The notes below the pieces were generated by a model. It was not told the origin of the DNA, did not search any database, and was given only the letters and a program-made list of their open reading frames with translations. Below are positions 55,964-64,000 of a stretch of 64,000 nucleotides of DNA, piece after piece. How positions within the stretch are numbered: the first letter of the stretch is position 1; every line of letters begins with the position of its first letter. The stretch lies in assembly GCA_035771165.1 (NCBI GenBank), contig JAWNZC010000319.1, forward strand, positions 10,001 through 74,000, written 5' to 3'. A program made the position numbers and the translations under genes. Origin of the DNA: Paragorgia papillata (lineage: Eukaryota; Cnidaria; Anthozoa; Scleralcyonacea; Coralliidae).

Positions 55964-57590
55964 GTATGGGCTTAATTTTTTTCTTTTATTTTTCTACATC
56001 AAAACTCGTCGGTAAAAATCGGTGCCCCACATAATGTTTATCCTGAGGTTCCTATAGTCGTGTAGAACTCGTCCTCTATTGTCATAATACCCGCGCGATT
56101 CGCTGCATTCTCTGTAAAGCGCAAGGTACCACTGTAAGAGCAGTCCCGTGTGTTTATACTTATCGTGTTTGCTTTGTGATTGTTTTAAATCATCCACCGC
56201 TGCGGTACACTGTACTATTAAGGTCATTCGGGTCGCGTCGTTTCAATCCAGCCACTGCGCGAACGCTACTGCTTTATAGGAAATTCTCAATGATTGGTTT
56301 TAAACTGCTTCTTCGGGTGAACCTGAGGCCAAGACGTGGTTGATGGTTCAGCTACTAAAGTCTTATACGGTGTTTGCGCAATGCGTGTTGTTGCTGTTTG
56401 GGGTTCCTTATTGTGGCGCGCACTCACTGTGTGTGTGTGACCAAGTACACGGTACGGACTAGTGTACTTCTCGGGATTCTTACGTATCTCTCTAAAGACC
56501 GCGCACTCGTCGAGCTTTTTGCGTGTAAAGGAATCCTTAAGCTGTACACATCAGGTATTTTGAATTAACAAAATATAATAAAGACTTGCACGGATATTGA
56601 GTCCTTTCTTCCGGCTTTATATTTCTAAAGCAACGAGTGACGTCTTGTTAGACCAGACTCGCACCAGAGCAGTGTTATAAAGAACTTTGCTCTGCATTTC
56701 GTTCTCTCTCATCCAACGTTACCCTAAAGAAAACCTGAATTTATAAGATCCTATACATAGCTCTAAATCTTCTCGTCTCCATAATAGCCTTTCAATCACT
56801 CAATGGTCGAAGCTAAGACTATATGCTTCGTGAAGAATCACAATTTATATATACATTTATATGATTCTCGATCTTTATATCTTTCTTGGAACACTGTCAT
56901 CAAGGTGTTCGTGTTTTGGGTTGCATTTTTGAGAATCATCATCATGTCTTGAATGAACAAGGATTTATGATTACTTAGTTCTATGTAAACGAAAGTGGAT
57001 TGAGGTCTTGGTGTGGTGTATAGAACCACTCATCGCCGACTTTAGCCGCGGAATAGTTACAGCTCAAAGAGTAGTATAGATAAATGGCTATACTTATAGG
57101 TACAACATCAAGCTAGTAACTCATGTATAGCAATGCTTCGTTTTACTCCAACCTCGTTAAAGACGGAGAGCTTTGTGGTCAAGATGGTATTTGGTTTTGG
57201 CGCCTCCTTTGCAAGTTCCTTCCCATATTCACACGTCCGCAGTGAAGGCGAATTCCTTTCCATTCTTAATTTAGACTTTTGTATAGTTTCATCTGCTTTA
57301 ACAGCCTCAGGGTCGTCCATTACACCGTACAGAACTGTTGTTTTCTTTCCTGCTAGATGTACACATTTAGTAACAACGTACAGCGCAAACAAAGTATACC
57401 GAGTCTTTAATCACGTATGTTATTGATAGATGTGCAATATTTTCTCATAATTGGTTCGGACCATTCATGGTTATATGAGAAATTACTCAGTTACAACTAT
57501 CATGAAATGTTTTGTCAATAGTGAATTTGGCTCATTCCCGGCAAGATTATAGGAAACGGCTACGGTAGTGGATTGCCGAGATTTTAGCGA
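55964..57590. other. Presumed first intron of the 55.6 kb gene, with open frames of unknown meaning
   Basis: An AATAAA-like signal at about 56577 could end an intron-retained short transcript. Minus-strand frames at 55994-56227 (ATG-started, ... DDLKQSQSKHDKYKHTG ...) and about 57108-57392 (... KKTTVLYGVMDDPEAVKADE ...) read like protein but show no known motif. Confidence 0.35.
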
Positions 57591-58150
57591 AGGGGACATT
57601 AACATTTCGAGCTATTTTATACTCCAAAGGTCCTTCACTCAAAACATCAGTATTTCATTCTTCTATACTAATCTCAGTAGTTCATCACTTTTAAGATTTT
57701 CTATACATCGTAACACACCGCCTACGCATTGCTGTACTTTTATAATACTCCATGATCTACTCTGACGAAGGTGTTTGACTCAGAACAACAGTATTTCATT
57801 CTTTAAACTTGTCTCAGCAGTTCACGACCTCCTTTAAGAATATTTGGACATCATAACACACTATCAACGTGTATCGCTCTACTTTTATATTACTCCATGG
57901 TTCACTCTGTGAAGTCTTTGACTCGAAGCGTCAGTATTTCGTTTTCTAAAATCTCGGCAGCTTACTAGTTTTACGATTTTCTAAACATCAACACACTTCT
58001 TACACAGCACTCTGCTTTTTATATTACTCCATGGTTTACTCTAATGAAGAGCTTTCACTTTCGCTAAAATATCAGTATTTCGTTCTCTGAAATCTCGCCA
58101 GTTTACCATCTTTAAGATTTTCTAGACATCGCATTGCTTATATGCATGCT
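57590..58150 (+). repeat. Tandem array of hammerhead-like repeat (four diverged units)
   Basis: Units with 'CTCTGACGAAGG', 'AACATCAGTATTTC', CTCAGTAGTTCATCAC, TTTAAGATTTTCTATACATC and CACACCGCCTACG. All cores are damaged, with no intact CTGATGA plus GAAAC pair. Confidence 0.8.
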
Positions 58151-58309
58151 AAGTATGTTCTCAGGTATTTGGATTAGCCTGAGATTGAGGAAGCATTTTT
58201 TTAGACCAAACATAAGTCATTGAGAAGCATTCACTTATTAACACTTTGAAGCGGTTGAAGACGAGTACTTATACTAACGCCAGACGATTTTATTCAGCAC
58301 AACCTCTTT

Positions 58310-58410
58310 AACTCTTTGAAGCCTGACGACGAGTCTTTATTTAAGGTTTATTCTGCTTAACGCCAGACGATTTTATTCAGCACAGGGAGAGGTTCAGGCC
58401 TCAAAGTGTT
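58310..58410. mobile_element. TTAACACTTTGAAG-type mini-transposon
   Basis: TTAACTCTTTGAAGCCTGACG ... GGCCTCAAAGTGTTAA, with TAACGCCAGACGATTTTATT. A partial relative lies just left (58237-58310) and a near-identical copy at 58581-58679. Confidence 0.7.
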
Positions 58411-58580
58411 AAAACTCAAGAGAAAAGGCTTGTTAAATTGACAACTGTACGAAAAGAAACATACTGAGATTGCATTCAAAATGGCCTTGGAGTAGAAGTA
58501 TGAACTTAGAATATATTATTAAGACTAGACATACTCGACAGAGTTATAGTTCTACACTGAATTCGTATTGGAAATTGTTT

Positions 58581-58679
58581 TAACACTTTGAAGCCTGACG
58601 ACGAGTCTTTAAGGTTTATTCTGGCTAACGCCAGACGATTTTATTCAGCACAGGGAGTGTTAAGGCCTCAAAGTGTTAA
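58581..58679. mobile_element. TTAACACTTTGAAG-type mini-transposon, near-identical copy
   Basis: TTAACACTTTGAAGCCTGACG ... GGCCTCAAAGTGTTAA, with GGCTAACGCCAGACG inside. Very like the copy at 58310-58410, suggesting recent or local duplication. Confidence 0.75.
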
Positions 58680-58689
58680 GAATTTTCTT

Positions 58690-60615
58690 GTTTGAACCAG
58701 TTGTTTCAGTTCTGTGTGTATATTTACAACAAGTAGAAAGTTTGGTGAGTCTAGCTATGGTGCATGGATATTTCTAATAAATTTTGATGTATATAAATAA
58801 TAAAGATGATGTATGTATGTATAAACTATCACAAACGGTGAAAACATTAAAATCAAAGTATACTCGAAGATGTTTAGCTAAACACATGAGTGTTTTAAGA
58901 TTTAGACTGACTTTTAGACGTTCTTATTTTAAGTTTCTAAGGCTGTAGGTTTGGTTAATCTTCAATGCATCCATGAAGTTTATCGTGCTTCTTGCTTAAT
59001 CCTCTCGTTTGCATGCATACTGAAGCGGAGCATTGATACGATGATCTAAGCTCATCATTTTGCTTCGTAGAGCATTAGTGCCAGAAAAAACATTCCTTTC
59101 TGGCTGGCGTGCTACTTCCAAGTATCTTTTATTTTACTCTTGCTAAAGCCAGACAATTTTACTCATCACATGCATGAGAGACGCAGAGAATGCAACGACG
59201 GGAAAGGATTACGGTTGACGAAGGTGAATAAACCTCCCGACTCAATCTATAGGCGGCATCCGATTCTCAAGATTTCTACTTTATTACTCTGCATGGCTAA
59301 CGCCGACACAGGGAAATCATCCACAGACGGGAAAAGCTTAAACTCTCAATTGTTGAAATTTTTATACATTATGTACAACACATATATATATATAGATTGC
59401 ATTGCATGGCGAGCTTCCAGATTCTGAGTTGATATTAATAACATCTGCCTGAATACAGAAGCACGTATAGAATTCTTTGAATTATAATAACAAAAAGAAA
59501 GGAGCTGAGAAGAACGGTACAGCAGTGAATATTGTGTTTTGTTGTGAAAGCTTTCAATAAAATTCCACTCATCTTAGCCTTAGGATATTTACCGATTAAA
59601 TAACGCGATTTCTTTGATTTGTGGTAGAAGAGTTTTTAATATAATTTCAATTTACATACCAGCTTAACAAATTGTTTAACATATATATGAATTACAACTC
59701 AAAGATTATCAGTTGACTTAGAATGTTCATTGATTGAGCAGAATGAAAATTAATTTACTGTTGGAAAGAACACTTAAAACCGGACACTCTGAGTTACAAT
59801 ATGACCATACGTTTATATGTTTGCCTATAATGAAACTCTTTAGTGCTAAGCGAACAGTGCTGAATAAGTTATTGGGAAACAAAACTGGAATAGAACTGAC
59901 TGAGGACTGTAATAATAACCATATAACAAAGTTTGAACAGTTGTACATGTAGTTGCTATCTTACTCAGATCCGTGTACCTCAAAATTTCCTTAATTATAA
60001 TAATTCGAATCCCGTTTTAACATCAAGTTCATATTTTTCTAAACGGCAAGCAAAGAACAATTTTGAAACCGCAAATGAAGAATGAAATCAAGTATACCGA
60101 CCCTAATCAGCTTATATGCTTGGTTGTTTGATAAATATATCACAAGTTATAATTCGATTTTTACGTACTCAAGAATTAAGATGTCAGTGAAAAGTCATGA
60201 CAATGCATTCCTCTTGCCACACTTTGGGACACCTTGTCATAGACTAGCTTGTTTTTCAAATGAATATATACACATTACATATTTTTGTTAGTAAATGTTG
60301 ACTGAACCGTGTGTTGTGTATTGTTGAATTGTTTTGTAATAATCCAGGTCAAAGAAAATAATTAAATGAAGTCGAAGAAGACAAACTTGAGTCCTATGTT
60401 CGTGTTGAATTGGACTTCACGTCTTTATTCGTATATTCGATCGCAAGATGGCGACGTGTTGTAATACTTATCGAGGACAAAAACGCACGGTAATATATAA
60501 GCAATGTTCGTTTTCGCAATGGCATAGCACGACATGTAGCGTTATTTGAACAGTTTAATGGCAAATAACAAGTGAGGTATACAAAAATCCATTAACATCA
60601 CCGTGACGAGTTGAC
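58690..60615. other. No gene recognised
   Basis: Contains a decayed TTAACC-type fragment (59130-59340). A plus-strand frame starting at ATG 59743 (MKINLLLERTLKTGHSELQY ... EQLYM) reads like protein and ends in a stop, but no acceptor joins it in frame to another exon. Confidence 0.35.
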
Positions 60616-60618
60616 AAC

Positions 60619-60870
60619 AGCAAGAATTTATAGAGGATATCGAAGTGAATATCTTATATACTCATTGTCAGTTCTTCTTCTTATTATATGTTGTTGTAAG
60701 TTGTAACTGAAAACATTGGAGTCGTTTATAGACGAGGAAATTTAGTAGCAGGAATTTATAGAGGATATCGAAGTGAATATCTTATATATTCACTGACAAT
60801 TCTTCTTCTTATTACTATGTTGTAACTGAAAACATTGGAGGCGTTTAGCTATAGACGAGGAAAACTGCTC
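60619..60870. repeat. Tandem duplication, 128-bp period
   Basis: AGCAAGAATTTATAGAGGATATCG at 60619 is repeated as AGCAGGAATTTATAGAGGAT at 60747, and both copies run on through CTTCTTCTTATTA ... AAAACATTGGAG ... TAGACGAGGAAA. Confidence 0.85.
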
Positions 60871-61189
60871 ATGCTAGCAGCGAACTCTATATTTCTATCT
60901 ACAGAATATACGAAGATTTTTTATTGAATAAGCTATGTCCTTATATTAAAATGGGATTTAAACTACTTTGGCAAACAAATTAATAATTCGCGAGGAAAAT
61001 TCAAAAGAAATGGATATTTAATCAGTATTTAGAAATCGGAGGAAGATTACGGTCAAAGTTAGCAAACCTTTTGGTTGATTTTCTGTTAAAATATTGATTC
61101 GTTTGAGAAGCTATAGAGAGGAGATAGAGACAGTAGTATACTTCGTTCTCTAACTGAATGCCAGTGTAGTTGATTATATATAGATTTTC

Positions 61190-61860
61190 TATACATCGTA
61201 ACACAGTGCTTAGCTACGCAGTCGCAGTATTCCTTTTATTACTCCATGATTTACTCTGGTGAAGGACTTTGGCGTATAACGTTAGTATTTCGTTCTCTAA
61301 AATCTCAGCAGTTCACCATCTTTAAGATTTTCTATACATCGTAACACACTGCCTATACACAGCACTCTACTTTTATAGTACTCCATGATTTACTCTGATG
61401 AAGAACTTTGTTTAAATCTCAGCAGTTTACCATCTTTAAGATCTTCTGCATGTACATCGTAACACATTGCCTACACAGCACTCTACTTCTATATTACTCC
61501 ATGGTTTACTCCGATGAAGAAGGACTTTGGTTTAAAACGTCAGTATTTCGTTCTCTAAAATCTCAGTAGTTCACCATCTTTAAGATTTTCTATATATCGT
61601 AACACACTGCCTACACAACACTCTACTTTTATATTACTCCATGATTTACTCTGATGAAGCACTTTGACCCAAAACATTAGTATTTCGTTCTCTAAAATCT
61701 CAGCAGTTCAACATCTTTAAGATTTTCTATACATCGTAACACACCGCCTAAACAGCACTCTACTTTTAAATTACTCCATGATTTACTCTGATGAAGAACT
61801 TTGGCTCGAAACGTCAGTATTTCGTTCTCTAAAATCTCAGCAGTTCATCACCTTTTCTAA
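61190..61860 (+). repeat. Tandem array of hammerhead-like repeat (five units)
   Basis: Units of about 125-140 bp like those at 34-35 kb. The last unit (61784-61819) has an intact CTGATGA (61788-61794), GAAAC (61808-61812), GTC and AGTA. The others carry TAAAAC, CAAAAC or a deletion. Confidence 0.88.
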
Positions 61861-62245
61861 AGGATTATATGCGTGAACATATACATATACAGCAGCTCAC
61901 ACGGATCACTCTCTCATACGAAGGGCTCAGTCGACTCCGAAACCTTCGCATTTCGCTGTGTAGTGTAATATGGCAGAAGAACACTTTTAGATTCTCCAAA
62001 CGAGGTCAAATTGAGACTGTTAAATTTATCATTAAAATCGTTTGAACTTTTGTTGTTCTACGACATAATGAAAACCTGAAACTGAGTGAGTTGGTGTTGT
62101 ATCAACGAGCTATTGAAGGACAATTGTATGTGCGTTTTTAAATACTGCATGTGCGAGTTCTTCAAGGCTTGAATCACGAGGCAAAATGGTTTTAATATGG
62201 TGATAAGAAAAAAATGCGGAAACTGCCGTGCGCAAATAAAGACTA

Positions 62246-62448
62246 CCGCTTGGGAAGCACATATGACTGAGTTTGCAAGCTTAGCTTTTCATCCGAGCCT
62301 CAGTAGCTCAATGGTTAGAGCATCTAACTGGTCATTAGAAGGTTGCAGGTTCGATCCCTGTCTTAGGTTCAGAAACATTTTCTGAGCCATTTGAGCTTGA
62401 TGAACGCCTACTAAACGTCTGGTCCATCACAGCAACGTCGAACACTAC
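62246..62448 (+). repeat. tRNA-like SINE unit 1 of a tandem pair
   Basis: tRNA-like head at 62297-62369: acceptor GCCTCAG/CTTAGGT with one mismatch, D stem GCTC/GAGC, anticodon stem TCTAA/TTAGA with loop CTGGTCA (anticodon position GGT), T arm GCAGG-TTCGATC-CCTGT. The flanks (GGGAAGCAC ... CTTTTCATCC and CAGAAACATTTTCTGAG) are copied with it, so it is part of a longer repeat. Confidence 0.7.
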
Positions 62449-62640
62449 TGCTTAGGAAGCACCTATGCATATGAGTTTGCAACCTTAGCTTTTCATCCGA
62501 GCCTCAGTAGCTCAATGGTTAGAGCGTCTAACTGGTCATTAGAAGGTTGCAGGTTCGATCTCTGTCTTGGGCTCAGAAACATTTTCTGAGTATTTGAGCT
62601 TGATGAACGCCTACTAAAACGTGTTACATTACACCAGGTA
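62449..62640 (+). repeat. tRNA-like SINE unit 2 of a tandem pair
   Basis: Same structure, 204 bp downstream (head 62501-62573), with a slightly better acceptor (CTTGGGC) but a T-stem change (TCTGT). The loop CTGGTCA is kept. Confidence 0.7.
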
Positions 62641-63399
62641 GTTTATCTTGCCAAAAAGAGAAAGAAAGCCAAATGCTTACATAGACGTCATCTCATTGCC
62701 ATACTAGAAATGCGAATCGCCAAAAAAACATTGAAGAATAGCTCCAATCAGGAAAATATTTCACTGAACAACTGTTTTCTCTATGTAGAACGTATTCAGA
62801 TGATAAAAAAATTGGGTTTATATGCACTTTAAACGTCTGTTATATTCGACCTTCTCGTTTTGTTCCCAGCCACCTGCGGCAAACATGCATGCTAATTATT
62901 ATTAATTCTTCTATAAAGAGCTGACAAATATGTCGATCTTTTTTTTCACCAGAGGCGAAATTTACATTGGAGTGTAAAGAGGTCGCAATTCATAACATGT
63001 GTACATGACCTATATTTATAACTTCTTGTTCACGACACCATGTGTTGGAGTATTTCTGGTATAATACCGAACTACCGACCACACGTGCATGTGGATTATA
63101 TAACAGATAAATAAACTGGAAAACACATGCCGGAATTTCGGAAGCTAAGCGCCAGTAAAGCGGTCTTGGGTTTTTGGATAATGGCGAAACTATTTCACTT
63201 CACACGTGTTTATTTATTTATTTATTAATATTGATCAAATGTGTTTGCGACACGAACCTTTCCCGCTTAATCTTCCTATTTTCGTATTTTTATCAAAATC
63301 TAATTGCTTTTTCTCTACACCCCCGCCCACAATAGTGTTGTACATATTTATATAACATGTACCAAGTGTCATGAAAGCCAAATGTTGCGCAGATAACGT

Positions 63400-63725
63400 G
63401 GTAAACTGTCGAGAATAGTTTTGATAAGGAAATACTGACGTTTCTAGCGGAGCCCTTGATCAGTGTGAAATGTGATGAAAATTTTACTCTGATGAAGGAC
63501 TCTGCTCAAAGCGTCAGTATTTCGTTATCAAAACTATTCTCAGCAGTTTACCATCTTTTCACTTTGCTCTATCCAAAACACTGCTTACACAACACTCTAC
63601 TTTTTACTCTGATGAAGGGCTCTGCTTGAAACGTCAGTATTTCGTTATCAAAACTATTCTCAGCAGTTTACCATCTTTTCACTTTGCTCTATCCAAAACA
63701 CTGCCTACACAGCACTCTACATTTT
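63400..63725 (+). repeat. Hammerhead-like 120-bp repeats with an inverted leader
   Basis: A minus-strand unit (63400-63465) is followed by two plus-strand units. The second has a full core: UACU (63605-63608), CTGATGA (63609-63615), AGG/CTT stem, GAAA (63628-63631), CGTC, AGTA (63636-63639). The first has CAAAGC in place of GAAAC. Confidence 0.88.
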
Positions 63726-64000
63726 TACACTCCCGTAAAATACGCGAGAAAAGGAGACAGCAATGAGTTAAGGTAGAAGGAAGATTTAGAAAAATCTAAA
63801 GTCGTATTCTGATCATCGGCGTAGTCATTTAACTTTGACAGCACTGTATTAAATGATGCAATTTTCCAATTACATGTACATGATGCAATTTTTCATGCAA
63901 CTTGTCTCATAACGCCAAAGGCATTGACGTAATTCAGTTGCGAAATAAGCCGCACGTGCGAATGAACCATTGCAGCGTGTAACATGCTGTGTAATGATTA

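Noticed and set aside
57108..57392. Minus-strand protein-like open frame (KKTTVLYGVMDDPEAVKADE)
   Set aside because: No ATG, no known motif and no good splice pair; kept only as a remark in the intron entry.
59743..59952. Small plus-strand ORF starting MKINLLLERTLKTGHSELQY
   Set aside because: ATG to stop is open, but it cannot be joined in frame to the 55.6 kb exon and has no family signature.

Overview
The window is animal genomic DNA from an invertebrate, AT-rich, intron-rich and dominated by repeats. The short Gly-X-Y exons, L2/CR1-like LINE tails, TTAA-flanked mini-transposons and tandem 'CTGATGA...GAAACGTC' repeats fit a cnidarian (anthozoan-like) genome, but no single marker here proves the phylum. 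Nothing looks bacterial: there are no operons, and real coding sequence is a very small share of the 64 kb.

Left edge, 1-4.64 kb: the 5' part of a collagen gene on the minus strand. Five phase-compatible exons (4472-4639, 4136-4195, 3631-3675, 2176-2214, 1206-1586) and a weaker sixth (206-264) encode a basic N-terminus, one hydrophobic membrane anchor, about 12 Gly-X-Y triplets, a short coiled coil and a polar stalk. The gene continues past the left edge. Its introns hold microsatellites, a tRNA-like SINE head and several palindromic mini-transposons.

5-31 kb: no firm gene. The stretch is packed with palindromic or inverted-repeat elements (piggyBac-like TTAA-ended, mariner/pogo-like TA-ended and unclassified), SINE clusters (17.1-17.9 kb), long microsatellites (9.5, 13.0 and 18.2-19.1 kb), a LINE tail (8.0 kb) and tandem or single copies of a 120-140 bp repeat carrying a hammerhead-ribozyme-like core. 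One exon-like segment lies at 28.6 kb.

31-44 kb: exon-like segments with good splice donors (31.3-31.45 kb minus, 43.64-43.78 kb plus), a large array of the hammerhead-like repeat (34.0-35.5 kb), a LINE C-terminal remnant (37.8-38.0 kb), degenerate tandem repeats (38.2-38.9 kb) and a 1.5 kb fold-back element with nested insertions (40.7-42.2 kb).

44-64 kb: microsatellites, a 19-bp minisatellite grown from the hammerhead-like hairpin (46.0-46.3 kb), a mini-transposon with a clear 9-bp target duplication (47.98-48.19 kb), a tRNA-headed SINE (48.9 kb), a frameshifted LINE tail (50.0-50.5 kb), the first coding exon of an unrecognised gene on the plus strand (55637-55963), more hammerhead-like arrays (57.6-58.1, 61.2-61.9 and 63.4-63.7 kb) and a tandem pair of tRNA-like SINE units (62.25-62.64 kb).

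The genes do not form a pathway. The main biology here is the density and layering of non-autonomous mobile DNA, above all the repeat families that share a hammerhead-like RNA core.
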